This document shows, piece by piece, positions 33,522 to 44,134 of a stretch of 64,000 nucleotides of DNA (position 1 is its first letter; each line of letters starts with the position of its first letter). Origin of the DNA: Phycisphaerales bacterium. GTDB taxonomy: Bacteria; Planctomycetota; Phycisphaerae; Phycisphaerales; UBA1924. The position numbers were made by a program, and so were the translations under genes. Below the pieces are notes generated by a model. The model saw only the letters and a list, made by a program, of their open reading frames with translations. It did no database searches and had not been told where the DNA came from. The stretch is taken from the NCBI GenBank assembly GCA_028289195.1, contig JANQQR010000023.1, positions 407,740 through 471,739 on the forward strand, written 5' to 3'.

Positions 33522-35225
33522 CTAGTCCCCGCTGGTGGAGCCGCCCTGCTGGCGCTGCTTGCGCCAGGCGTCGATCTGCTCCTGAGTGGGTCGCTTGCGC
33601 CCGGCGCTCTCGGAACCTCCGGCACCGGCGCCGGCTGCCGCCGGCTTGCCGCCTGCAGCGCCGCCCGACGCCGGGGCGCCGCCGGAGACCTGCACGGTTC
33701 GCGGCGCGTCGGGCTCGGGGAACTCGGCCTTCACGATCAGGCCGGGCGCGGGCTCGCGGAGGAGCACGTCTGTGCCAGAGTCCAGGCCGCCGAGGATCTC
33801 GGCATAGGCGTCGGAACGCCGCCCGACCTGAACCGGTGTCTGAGCGAACCGGTCGCCGCTGGTGGTGTAGACGAAGCGGTTTCGACCCTCGTTGAACACA
33901 GCCTGGATGGGCACGGCGAGCGATTCATCAACCTCGTCGAGGATGATCTCCGCCTCGCAGCGCATCGACGGCTTGAGCTTGTGGGGCTCGTCGCCGAGTT
34001 CGAGCGCGATGCGCACTTCGTACTCGCGCACGTTCGGATCCCGCCAGCCGCCGGTCTGGGCCATCACACCGATGCTCTCGACCCGGCCGGGGAACTTCCG
34101 CCCCTGCGCAGCGTCGATCGTCACGATCGCGGGCTGACCCGGGCGCACGCGCCCGAGCATTGACTCGGAGATCTTCACCGCGGCGATCATCTCGCTTGTG
34201 TCGGGGAGAAGGATGATTTCCTGGTTGGGCCGGATGTCCGAGCCCACGTCCAGCGGGTCCTCGCCGCCCCGCCAGCTCCGCCGGCCAACACTGGTCGCGT
34301 ACACGACAAGGCCGTCGTTGGGGGCGTGGATCGTCGCGGCCTCGAGCTGCGACTGGAGCTTGGAAACGCGCTCCTCTCGGAGCGTCAGCTGACGCCGGCG
34401 GTTGGTCCGTGCCGCCTCGCGGCTGGCCAACTCGCTGTCGTTCTTCCGCTTGACCCGATCGACCTCGGCCCGCGCCTCTTCGACATCGGAGGTCTTCTGC
34501 TTGAGGTCCTTGTCGTAGGTGAACTTCTCGTACACCTCGGACGCGAGACGGGCCGTCTGCAGGTTGCTCTGCGCTTCGACGAAGGCCAGCTCGTCCTGGT
34601 CCAGTTCGTCGTTGCTCAGGAACCCGTTGGCGAACAGCTCGCGGCTGCGCTCGACCTTGTTCTGAAGGCGCTCATACTCGCGCTCGGCCTTCTCGATCGC
34701 GAGCTTGTTCCGCACGCGCGTCTCCTGGAGCTCGCCCTCCTGCCACTTGCGCAGGTCGAGTTCCTTCAACTCGACGTCGAGCAGGGCCTTGCGGAGCGCG
34801 GATTCGTTGTCGGAGACCTGGATCTGGTACGAGTTCTCGGCGCTGATGAGATCGCTCTTGGCCGACTCGTAGCTGAGCATCTCGTTGTCGAGCTCGTCCT
34901 TGATCGAATCAGCGTTCAGGCGGACGAGGAGATCGCCGGCCTCCACGCTCGTGCCCTCGGGCACGATCTCGACGATCTGGGACGTGTTCTCAAGCTCGCT
35001 GCGGAGCGGGGTCTGATTCCGGGCCCGGAGATCGCCGTTGCCCGTGGCGGTCACATTGAAGCTCATCGAAGAGACGCGGAAAAGATCCGGGGCCTGCGTC
35101 GGGCCCGCGTCGGATCGTCCCATTGCGATCCACGCCCCGCCGCCCACGACGCCGACCACGGCCAGGCCGATCACGCCCTTGACGAGGGCAGCTCCGGTTG
35201 ATCGCCGCTTGTTGGACTGTGCCAT
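33522..35225 (-). CDS. HlyD/MacA-family periplasmic adaptor protein
   Basis: A 567-residue membrane fusion protein linking an inner-membrane exporter to an outer-membrane channel. A single N-terminal transmembrane helix (about 15-35) precedes the barrel-sandwich halves (near 75-110 and 300-330) separated by a long coiled coil (about 120-300), then beta-barrel domains. The last 60 residues are a Gly/Ala-rich linker with a charged end, unusual in the family. A GGAGAG Shine-Dalgarno lies upstream. It follows the TolC-like gene on the same strand by 181 bases. No permease or ATPase is found downstream, where the opposite strand is coding. Confidence 0.88.
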   Translation of the reverse strand: MAQSNKRRSTGAALVKGVIGLAVVGVVGGGAWIAMGRSDAGPTQAPDLFRVSSMSFNVTATGNGDLRARNQTPLRSELENTSQIVEIVPEGTSVEAGDLLVRLNADSIKDELDNEMLSYESAKSDLISAENSYQIQVSDNESALRKALLDVELKELDLRKWQEGELQETRVRNKLAIEKAEREYERLQNKVERSRELFANGFLSNDELDQDELAFVEAQSNLQTARLASEVYEKFTYDKDLKQKTSDVEEARAEVDRVKRKNDSELASREAARTNRRRQLTLREERVSKLQSQLEAATIHAPNDGLVVYATSVGRRSWRGGEDPLDVGSDIRPNQEIILLPDTSEMIAAVKISESMLGRVRPGQPAIVTIDAAQGRKFPGRVESIGVMAQTGGWRDPNVREYEVRIALELGDEPHKLKPSMRCEAEIILDEVDESLAVPIQAVFNEGRNRFVYTTSGDRFAQTPVQVGRRSDAYAEILGGLDSGTDVLLREPAPGLIVKAEFPEPDAPRTVQVSGGAPASGGAAGGKPAAAGAGAGGSESAGRKRPTQEQIDAWRKQRQQGGSTSGD

Positions 35226-35406
35226 CGATGCTCTCCAGTGCGGGGAGTGAGCCCGGTCGTCTCAGACCGAACGCCGCCGAATCCGGGTTCTTGCCCCCGA
35301 TCGGGGCGATCTTCAAGACAATTCGCAGCCAGCGGACCGCTGGATGATCCCTCTGGGTTTCTACCGCCAGATCGGTCCGGGGATCCGCGCTCTCGGCGGC
35401 CGGACC

Positions 35407-37290
35407 CTAGTTCTGATCGTCCGGAGCGGGGTCCTGGCCGGAGTCCTGGTCCTCGTCCGGTTCGTCGTCCGGGGCCGCATCCGGGTCGACGATCTCGCCG
35501 TCGGCGGCAGGATCGTCCGGCGGCGGGTTGATCCCCGGTTCCAGCCCCTCGCCGTCGACCAGCCGGATGTTCATGCCGTCCAGGGGCTCGAACTGCCCGT
35601 CGGGGGCGACCCGGAGCTGGCCGGTCACGCGGAGGAAGTCGAGGATCGCCGTCCGGAGGTCGCGGATTGCATCGTCCCGGTTGATCCGGGCCAGCAGGAG
35701 CTCGTTCTCGGCGTCGAGGCGGTCCTGAGGGTCGACCTCGTCGGCCTTGATCCGGATCTCCTCGAGTCGGCGTTCGTTGATCTCCACGGCCTGCTGCTGG
35801 AGGCGGATCGAGAACCGGGCGCGATCGATCTCGCGGACGGCGGCCCGAGCCTCCAGAATCACGCCGTCGCGGAACTGGTCGAGGTTGCGGTACGAGCGTT
35901 CGAGCAGGATCTGCGACTGACGGAGCCGGAGTCGCTCGATCTCGCGGTCGAGCGGCAGCCCGAAGGTGACGCCGGCGCGCCAGTCGGTCTCGTCGAAGTC
36001 GAAGTCCAGGCCCCCGACGCGATCGTCGGGGTCGGTGTTGAACCCGACGTCGGCCGCGAGGTCGAGGTCAGGGAGGAGCTGGTTCCGGGCGTTGGACACC
36101 GCCCGGCGCGCGTCGTCGACCTGGTCGATCTCGTTCTGCAGGTCGAGCCGGAAGCGGAGCGCGAGCTCGGCTGCTTCCCCGACGCCGACATCAGGATCGT
36201 CGAGCTCGATCGACAGCGGCTGCAGTTCGATCGGAGTCTCTACCGGGATACCCAGGCGGATCTTCAGCCGATCGATGCCCAGCAGGTAGGTCTCGCGGGA
36301 GTTGATCAGCGCGTTGCGGCTGGTCAGCACGTTCTGCTCGACGTTGCGGGCCTGGAACGGCGACTCGCGGCCGGCCTCGACCAGCGCCTCGGTCTGGCGC
36401 CGGAACTCGATGACGCTCTCGAGCCTGACCTCCTGGTTGCGGATCGCCGACTGCTGCGCGAGGAGGTTGAAGTAGTTTCGGGCGATGTCGACCAGGAACG
36501 CCCGTCTGAAATCCTCAAAGTCCCGGGCCGAGTAGATCAGGTCGCGATTGGCCTGGATCAGGTCTTCCTGGGCGATCATGCCCGCATCCCGGAGCAGGGG
36601 GACGTCTGCGCCGAGCGAGAGGCGCGAGCTCTGTGTGTACCGGTCCTCGCCGACCAGTTCGGCGAGCTGCTCTGTGGCCTGCGTCACCAGACGGGCCTCA
36701 ACGTTGCCGCCGTAGGGCAGTCGCTGGGTGACGCGCAGGTCGTTGATGACGTTCATCGCAGTCTGGTATTCGCCGGTCGTTGCGCGAGCACCATCGAACA
36801 GCACGCTCAGATCGTCGAAGAACCTCGGGCCCCAGAGGTGGCGCTCGATGAGCAGGCGGATCGCCGCGAGGATGTATTCCTCCTCGGCGGTGATGAACTC
36901 GCGTGCCGATTCCTGCGCGATCCGGAACACATCCTGGAGGTCCAGGACCTGAGCGCCGTCCGGTGTGCGTGCGTAGGCGTCGAGCCTCGAGAGAACATCG
37001 CGGTCCTCCGGCAGCCCGCTGTACTCGAGCTCGTCCGCGGAGGGGTTCGTCGACGGCGGATTGCGATCGTAGATGTAGTCCGGGTTCTCGACTTCCCGGG
37101 AGCGCAACGACACATCCGGTGAGATCGTCCCGCCGCCGAGTTGGCGCCGCTCGGATTCGAGCGTGGTGTTGATCTTGTGGTCGATCCGTTCGAGGTTCGC
37201 GCAGGAAGCGCAGACCAGCAGCAGCGTGGCGGGTGCGCACGAGAGAACCCGCGCGAGAGTCGGCCTCGTCTTGGAGCCTCGTCTGGGCAT
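35407..37290 (-). CDS. TolC-family outer membrane efflux protein
   Basis: A 627-residue outer membrane factor. A signal peptide ends near CASC (C30), lipobox-like but not canonical. Two long helical repeats with heptad-type Leu/Arg/Asp patterns (about 190-340 and 400-560) are typical of the TolC channel. Ends are extended: residues 30-110 are a polar N-terminal segment and the last 50 residues are very acidic (DDEPDEDQDSGQD). It is the first gene of a two-gene unit with the HlyD-like adaptor. ATG 37290 is preceded by TACACT eight bases upstream, so it may be leaderless. Confidence 0.88.
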   Translation of the reverse strand: MPRRGSKTRPTLARVLSCAPATLLLVCASCANLERIDHKINTTLESERRQLGGGTISPDVSLRSREVENPDYIYDRNPPSTNPSADELEYSGLPEDRDVLSRLDAYARTPDGAQVLDLQDVFRIAQESAREFITAEEEYILAAIRLLIERHLWGPRFFDDLSVLFDGARATTGEYQTAMNVINDLRVTQRLPYGGNVEARLVTQATEQLAELVGEDRYTQSSRLSLGADVPLLRDAGMIAQEDLIQANRDLIYSARDFEDFRRAFLVDIARNYFNLLAQQSAIRNQEVRLESVIEFRRQTEALVEAGRESPFQARNVEQNVLTSRNALINSRETYLLGIDRLKIRLGIPVETPIELQPLSIELDDPDVGVGEAAELALRFRLDLQNEIDQVDDARRAVSNARNQLLPDLDLAADVGFNTDPDDRVGGLDFDFDETDWRAGVTFGLPLDREIERLRLRQSQILLERSYRNLDQFRDGVILEARAAVREIDRARFSIRLQQQAVEINERRLEEIRIKADEVDPQDRLDAENELLLARINRDDAIRDLRTAILDFLRVTGQLRVAPDGQFEPLDGMNIRLVDGEGLEPGINPPPDDPAADGEIVDPDAAPDDEPDEDQDSGQDPAPDDQN

Positions 37291-37298
37291 GGCGGGCG

Positions 37299-37304
37299 AG
37301 TGTA
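37299..37304 (-). promoter_or_regulatory. -10 element (TACACT) of candidate leaderless tolC-like gene
   Basis: TACACT on the minus strand, 8 bases from ATG 37290. The same hexamer serves as the presumed -10 of tRNA-Thr, rplK and rpoB. Confidence 0.45.
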
Positions 37305-37394
37305 CCGAGGCGTTCGGAGGCCGTTGCGAGGGCCACTGGGGCCCCGTACTCTTGTCCGTCCGCCTTCCACCCCTCCCACGGAGCCCTCTCGAGC

Positions 37395-40157
37395 ATGCCG
37401 ACTATCGCGACCGACGGCCAGAGCCTGCTGATCGATGGCCGTCGCGTGTGGCTGGTGTCCGGGACGGTCCCCTACGCGCGGATCCCCCGGGATCGGTGGC
37501 GCTCCCATCTCGCCGGGGCCAAGCAGGCGGGCCTGAACTGCATCGAAGCGCCGATCCCGTGGTCGCTCCACGAGCCCCGGCAGGGCGCGTTCGACTTCGA
37601 CGGAGATCTCGACCTCTCGGCGTTCATCGAACTCGCCGGGGAGATGGGGCTCCGCGTCATCCTGCGCGCGGGCCCCTACATCGGCCAACGATGGGATCTC
37701 GGGGGCCTCCCTTCCTGGCTCCTTCCCGAGGCCGGCAAGACCCTCCGATCCGGGAGCGCCGAGTTCCTTCAAGCGTGCTCGAAGTACATCGGCGAGCTGT
37801 GCAAGCGGGTGCGTGACCTGCAGGTCAGCGCCTCGAGGTCACGCTCCGGCGGCCCCATCGTGATGCTCCAGAGCGAGCACCAGTGGTTCTGCGGCGACGA
37901 AACACAGGGCGCCGCCTACCTCGCCGAGCTCGATCGGTTCTTCCGCGAGAACGGGATCAGCGTCCCGATCGTGAACGCCAACAACCTGTTCCACCACGTC
38001 GAAGGGCAGATCGATGCGTGGATCGAACGCGACCACCTGTTCTCGACGGTGCGCCAGCTCCGGGCCGTGAACCCGGATCAGCCGGCCATGGTCCTGGCGA
38101 TCGGTGAGCCGAACCTCGCGACCTGGGGCGCCGAGCCGGATTCCCCCCTCGAGCCCCGGCGCCTGCTGCGACGCCTCGCGGAGGTGTGCGCCGCTGGCGG
38201 GCAGTTCAACATCGGCTCGTTCTACGGGGGCACGGCGTTTGGGTTCGGCGGCGGTCGCCTCGCGCGCGACCGGCACTCGTTCATCACGGCCAACCCCGAC
38301 ACCGACGCGCTCGTCGGCCCGGAGGGAGAGCGGACGCCCCACTTCCACGCGGTGCGTCGCCTGTGCACGTTCGCGTCGAGCTTCGGGCGTGTGTTCAGCT
38401 CGATCTCGCGCGAGCATTCTCCAGCGTCGGTCTCGCTCGACGCCCAGAGTGATTCCCAGGTCACCGCGATCGAGTGCCGCGGCTCGCAGGGCACCGTCGT
38501 GTTCCTGTTCGGGCCGGAGCAGACTCCCAAGCGCGGGATCGACACCGCGATCGTCCTGCCCAACGGCGCCACGCTGCCCGTGTCACTCGGCAAGCAGCCG
38601 GTGGCGTGGGTGCTCCTGGACACCCACCTCGTCGGGCGCAGCACGCTCGATTTCTGCAGCTTCACGCCGATGGGCCTCTCGGGTGAGACGCTCGTCCTGC
38701 ACGCGCCCGCGGGCGCCAAGGGGCTGGTGTCGATCAACGGCTCGGTGATCGAGTTGACCACGCCGCGTGGCGCGACGCCTCTCGTGGAGCGCCACGAGGA
38801 TGTCACGCTCATGCTGTGCAACGACAAGACGATCGAGACCGTCTTCCTCGTCGACGGCGGCGCGGTGTGCGGCGCGTGGGGTCTTGATGACAGCACAGAC
38901 GAGCCCATCGCCGCTCCCGGGGCGGGGCAGGCCCTCAGGGTCGCGGGTGAGAAGGCCGAGAAGATCCAGGCGAGGCCGCTGCCGCAGCGTCGGTCGGCGC
39001 CCAAGCTGACGGGCTGGTCGACCGCCTCGACCGACGCGTATGTCGACGGCGAGAGCGAGCGCTTCGCGACGATCCCGGGGCCGTCGACGATGGAGCGCCT
39101 CGGCGTGTCTTCGGGCTACGGCTGGCTCCGTCTCCGCGTCGCGCGCTCGAGCGCCAAGAAGGTGAACGCGGCGTTCTACGAAGCCGGCGATCGCCTGCAC
39201 CTCTACCACGATGGCGATCAGGTCGACATCGTCGGTGTCGGCCCCGGCGCCTCGGGCGACATCGCGGGGCTCAGCCTGAAAAAGCGCGAGCAGACGCTGA
39301 CGGTGCTCGTCGACAACCTCGGGCGCTGGAGCGAGGGCCACGGCCTGGGCGAGCCCAAGGGCATCTACGGGCCGGTGTTCCACGCCGGCCCCATGCGGGC
39401 CGGCGCGTCCAAGCTCGAGACCAGCGCCCCGCTGAGCCCGCTGGAATTCAGGAGCCCGGTGTTCGGCATCGAGAGCCACGATCGCACCGACCCGGAGCGC
39501 CTCACCTGGCGCATCACTCATCGCAAAAAGTCGCCGCTGCTCGTCGCCGTCGACGGCTTCGCCGGCACCGGTCTGCTGATCGTCAACGACGAACCCCGCG
39601 CCCTCATCGGGCCCGGCGCGACAGGCCGCTACGTGCTCCGCCAGGACGAAGAACTCAAGCGCGGTGTGAACGTCATTCAGATCGCCGTCGTCGGATCGAT
39701 CGAGGAGCACGTCGGCGCGCTCAAGAGCGGCGTGTCGTTCAAGGAGGGCGTCGAGGACATCGCCGAGAAGGCGACCTGGGCGTTCGCCAAGTGGGAGCCT
39801 CCCGCGACCAATGCGTTCGAGGCTCTCGAGAAATCTCAGCTCACACCCGCGTCGCTCGGCAAGCTCAAGGGCCGGCCGCGTTGGTGGCGGGCGTCGTTCG
39901 AGTGCGAGCCGAGCGAACTGCCGCTGCGCCTCGACGCCACCGGGCTCAGCAAGGGCCAGCTGTTCCTCAACGGCCGGAATCTCTGCCGTTACTTCGTCGC
40001 GACGAATACGGGCAAGGCCGTCGGCCCCCAGACGCAGTACCCGATCCCCGAGAGCTGGCTGAACGAAGGCGGGACCAACGAGCTGCTCATCTTTGACGAG
40101 CACGGCTACGGCCCCAGCAAGTGCAAGCTCGCCTACGGCACGCTGACCGGGGCCTGA
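37395..40157 (+). CDS. GH35 beta-galactosidase-like protein with altered active site
   Basis: A 920-residue protein with the GH35 TIM-barrel fold at the N-terminus: VILRAGPYIGQRWDLGGLPS (88-107) and GGPIVMLQSEHQWF (152-165). Beta-sandwich domains follow to the end. GH35 enzymes normally carry ENE, whose second Glu is the acid/base; here it is EHQ, with Q163 at that place. The substrate-binding AEW is QRW (98-100). A nucleophile candidate E238 (AIGEPN) is kept. There is no signal peptide. It is therefore either catalytically inactive, uses another residue, or has another specificity. ATG 37395 has GGAG upstream; the frame is open further but would overlap tolC. The end overlaps the SDR gene by 25 bases. 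Confidence 0.82.
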   Translation: MPTIATDGQSLLIDGRRVWLVSGTVPYARIPRDRWRSHLAGAKQAGLNCIEAPIPWSLHEPRQGAFDFDGDLDLSAFIELAGEMGLRVILRAGPYIGQRWDLGGLPSWLLPEAGKTLRSGSAEFLQACSKYIGELCKRVRDLQVSASRSRSGGPIVMLQSEHQWFCGDETQGAAYLAELDRFFRENGISVPIVNANNLFHHVEGQIDAWIERDHLFSTVRQLRAVNPDQPAMVLAIGEPNLATWGAEPDSPLEPRRLLRRLAEVCAAGGQFNIGSFYGGTAFGFGGGRLARDRHSFITANPDTDALVGPEGERTPHFHAVRRLCTFASSFGRVFSSISREHSPASVSLDAQSDSQVTAIECRGSQGTVVFLFGPEQTPKRGIDTAIVLPNGATLPVSLGKQPVAWVLLDTHLVGRSTLDFCSFTPMGLSGETLVLHAPAGAKGLVSINGSVIELTTPRGATPLVERHEDVTLMLCNDKTIETVFLVDGGAVCGAWGLDDSTDEPIAAPGAGQALRVAGEKAEKIQARPLPQRRSAPKLTGWSTASTDAYVDGESERFATIPGPSTMERLGVSSGYGWLRLRVARSSAKKVNAAFYEAGDRLHLYHDGDQVDIVGVGPGASGDIAGLSLKKREQTLTVLVDNLGRWSEGHGLGEPKGIYGPVFHAGPMRAGASKLETSAPLSPLEFRSPVFGIESHDRTDPERLTWRITHRKKSPLLVAVDGFAGTGLLIVNDEPRALIGPGATGRYVLRQDEELKRGVNVIQIAVVGSIEEHVGALKSGVSFKEGVEDIAEKATWAFAKWEPPATNAFEALEKSQLTPASLGKLKGRPRWWRASFECEPSELPLRLDATGLSKGQLFLNGRNLCRYFVATNTGKAVGPQTQYPIPESWLNEGGTNELLIFDEHGYGPSKCKLAYGTLTGA

Positions 40158-41032
40158 TCCTCCGGCGCCGGACTTTCCTCCGCCGGCCTCTCCCCGCCAT
40201 TGCCCTCGCTATCGAGCTCGCGGCGCTGCTTGACCATGCGCCGGAGCAAGAGATCGGAGGTCCGTGGCATCAGCCCCGCGAATCCGATGCCCCACCTGGC
40301 CGCCCTGCTGGGCCAGACCTCCGAGCGCGGGCGGCGCAGGCACTTCACGATCGCGTCCGCGACCTTCTCTGGCGTCTGCATAAACCGCTCGGACGTGTGA
40401 TCGATCAACGAGTACTCCTCGTCGCCGCTGCGATCACGGGCGACGTCGAAGAACTCGGTCTTGGTTCCGACCGGGTGCACGCTCGAGACGCGGATCTTCG
40501 AGTCGCGCAGCTCCATGTTCATCGCGCGGCTGATGTGGTGCTGGGCCGCCTTGGTGGCGCTGTACACCGAAAAGTACGGCAGCGGGATCCTGGCCACACA
40601 GCTCGAGCAGATCAGCACGTGCCCGCTGTTCATCCGCTTCATCTGCTCGACGGCGGGCCGGACAACGTTGAGCGTGCCGAAGAAGTTGGTCTCGAACATG
40701 GCGCGCACGGCGTTGTCAGTCATGTCGCACGCGCCCGCCTCCTCACCGTAGCCGGCGTTGGCGAACGCGCCGTAGACCCAGCCGAATTCCTCGGCGCACG
40801 ACGCCACGAACTCGCGGCACGCATCAGGGTCCGTTACATCGAGCGGCATGCAGGCGGCCTTGGCGCCGAGCTTGGTGATGCGACGGGTGATCGAGGTGAG
40901 GCGGTCCTCCCGGCGGGCTCCGAGAAAGACGGGCATTCCGGCCTCTGCGCAGGCCATGGCGGTGGCCTCGCCGATGCCGCTGGAGGCTCCGGCGATGCAG
41001 ATGGGCTTTCCCTTGAGGTCGATTGTGGGCAT
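40133..41032 (-). CDS. Short-chain dehydrogenase/reductase family protein
   Basis: A 299-residue classical SDR oxidoreductase. The NAD(P) motif is GASSGIGE (15-22), with ARRED after beta-2 suggesting NADPH preference. The structural motif is NAGYG, and the catalytic Ser, Tyr and Lys are in ICSSC and YSATKA. The C-terminal 45 residues, including Pro/Glu-rich ELDSEGNGGERPAEES, are extra. The substrate is unknown. The start at 41032 is supported by TAGGCT six bases upstream. It is convergent with the GH35 gene. Confidence 0.88.
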   Translation of the reverse strand: MPTIDLKGKPICIAGASSGIGEATAMACAEAGMPVFLGARREDRLTSITRRITKLGAKAACMPLDVTDPDACREFVASCAEEFGWVYGAFANAGYGEEAGACDMTDNAVRAMFETNFFGTLNVVRPAVEQMKRMNSGHVLICSSCVARIPLPYFSVYSATKAAQHHISRAMNMELRDSKIRVSSVHPVGTKTEFFDVARDRSGDEEYSLIDHTSERFMQTPEKVADAIVKCLRRPRSEVWPSRAARWGIGFAGLMPRTSDLLLRRMVKQRRELDSEGNGGERPAEESPAPEDQAPVSVP

Positions 41033-41038
41033 GGACTC

Positions 41039-41044
41039 AGCCTA
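41039..41044 (-). promoter_or_regulatory. -10 element (TAGGCT) of candidate leaderless SDR gene
   Basis: TAGGCT on the minus strand, 6 bases before ATG 41032. Identical in sequence and spacing to the murG element. Confidence 0.45.
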
Positions 41045-41133
41045 CCGAACGGAGAGCGGGTTAGGCCACGCCAACGCAGCGCGGGCGCTCATCCTGCGCC
41101 TCCCCGGTCGGACCAGACGGTACGCGCGCCCGC

Positions 41134-42753
<1,620 letters not shown>

Positions 42754-42761
42754 GACAGGCT

Positions 42762-43478
42762 CTATAGCGGCTGCCCCGGTTTCTTGCGCCGCCCTTCCTC
42801 GTCGAACTCATCCGATTTCGGGTACCGGATCGGTTCGATCTCGTTGATCCGCGTGACTGTGTCCCGCCAGGAGTCGAGCATCGCGCGCCGGCCCGCGTCG
42901 TCGACGTGCGCCGGAGACCAGGAGATGTGCGCCGGCAGCACGTCGAAGCCCACGAAGTAGAACACGCCGTGGTTGATCGGGAACAGGATGTCCTCGATGT
43001 GCCCGCCCTGGCCGTCCGGGCCGAAGTAGGTCTCGCCGCCGCCGGTGGTGAGCGACGCGATGGCGCGCTTGCCCGCGAAGACGCCCCTGTCGAAGTAGCG
43101 ACCCCCGCCGTAGACCCGGCCGGAGGCGAAGACGCGATCGACCCAGCCCTTGAGGATCGCGGGCAGGCCGAACCACCACAGCGGGAACTGGAAGACCAGC
43201 GCGTCGCACCAGAACAGCTTGTCGATCTCGGCCTGGATGTCGGGCGCGAAACCGTCGTGCTCGGTGGCGTGGGTCTCCTCGCGCTGCTGCTTGAGGTAGG
43301 CGCTGTCGGCGACAGTGGTGAAGTTGCGCCGGTCCGAGACCGGGTCGAAGCCCATCGCGTAGAGGTCGGACACCTCGACGTGATCGCCACGGGCGCGGAG
43401 GGATTCGGTCGCCGCGCGGGTGAGCGCGCCGTTGAAGCTCTCGGGCTCATGGTGGGCGTGGACGATGAAGATGTTCAT
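42762..43478 (-). CDS. NAD(P)H:quinone oxidoreductase-like flavoprotein
   Basis: A 238-residue flavodoxin-fold protein of the NQO1/KefF/YwrO family, two-electron quinone reductases that use FAD or FMN. The flavin-phosphate loop is VHAHHEPESFNGAL, and the family signature FQFPLWWFGLPAILKGWVDR (about 96-115) is intact, with TTGGGETYFG nearby. Such enzymes detoxify quinones. The peroxiredoxin gene lies 13 bases upstream, consistent with a shared oxidative-stress role. Confidence 0.88.
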   Translation of the reverse strand: MNIFIVHAHHEPESFNGALTRAATESLRARGDHVEVSDLYAMGFDPVSDRRNFTTVADSAYLKQQREETHATEHDGFAPDIQAEIDKLFWCDALVFQFPLWWFGLPAILKGWVDRVFASGRVYGGGRYFDRGVFAGKRAIASLTTGGGETYFGPDGQGGHIEDILFPINHGVFYFVGFDVLPAHISWSPAHVDDAGRRAMLDSWRDTVTRINEIEPIRYPKSDEFDEEGRRKKPGQPL

Positions 43479-43491
43479 CGGCGCCGGATCC

Positions 43492-43986
43492 TCAGCCGAT
43501 CGCGCCGAGCACCTCGGCGTTGTCCATGGCCTGGCCGAGTTCGCGGGCCTGAGCCCACTTGACGGTCGGCGTGCCGCCCTCGCCCCTGGTGACGACCACC
43601 GTGCCGCGACCGGAGATGTTCAGCGGCTCGAAGAAGATGCCGTAGGCCTTGGACACCGACCGGTGCATGTCGGCGAGCAGGGGCTGCTTGAGCCCGAGCG
43701 CGTCGGCCCAGGCCTTGTGTGTAAAGAACGAGTCCGTGGAGATGCCGATCACCTGGAGGCCCTTGCCCTGGAAGCTGGCCATCTCGTCGGTGGCGCACTT
43801 CTGCTCGGTCGAGCAGACCGGAGAGAAGTCCATGGGGTAGAAGCAGAGCACGACGTCGCCGTTTTCGAGCGCCTGGCTCAGGGTCCAGTCGTTCTGATCC
43901 TGATCCTTGAGCGTGAAATCGGGGGCGGGCTCGCCGGCGCTGATGGGATCGGTGCGGGGGGTGAGCTCCTGAGTGGCGGTGGTCAT
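43492..43986 (-). CDS. Peroxiredoxin (AhpC/TSA family, BCP/AhpE-like)
   Basis: A 164-residue thiol peroxidase. The peroxidatic Cys is C58 in FSPVCSTEQ; C64 six residues later could resolve it within the same helix, near the BCP arrangement (five residues). The preceding CFYPMDF and the following IGISTDSFFTHKAWADALG are typical. The start at 43986 has GGAGAGAGC upstream. It leads a possible operon with the quinone reductase and gpmI. Confidence 0.9.
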   Translation of the reverse strand: MTTATQELTPRTDPISAGEPAPDFTLKDQDQNDWTLSQALENGDVVLCFYPMDFSPVCSTEQKCATDEMASFQGKGLQVIGISTDSFFTHKAWADALGLKQPLLADMHRSVSKAYGIFFEPLNISGRGTVVVTRGEGGTPTVKWAQARELGQAMDNAEVLGAIG

Positions 43987-44134
43987 CTGTGCTCTCTCCG
44001 TGTGTTCGGGTGTTGAATGGCGCTCTGGGCGCTCCGCGAGTGGCTTCGAGCCCCCGGCCGGGCGGTTTCACAGAAGTTTGGATTGCGTTCGCACCGCCGG
44101 GCGGGGTATCCTTGTCGTAGTAGCAGGAGGCTCA

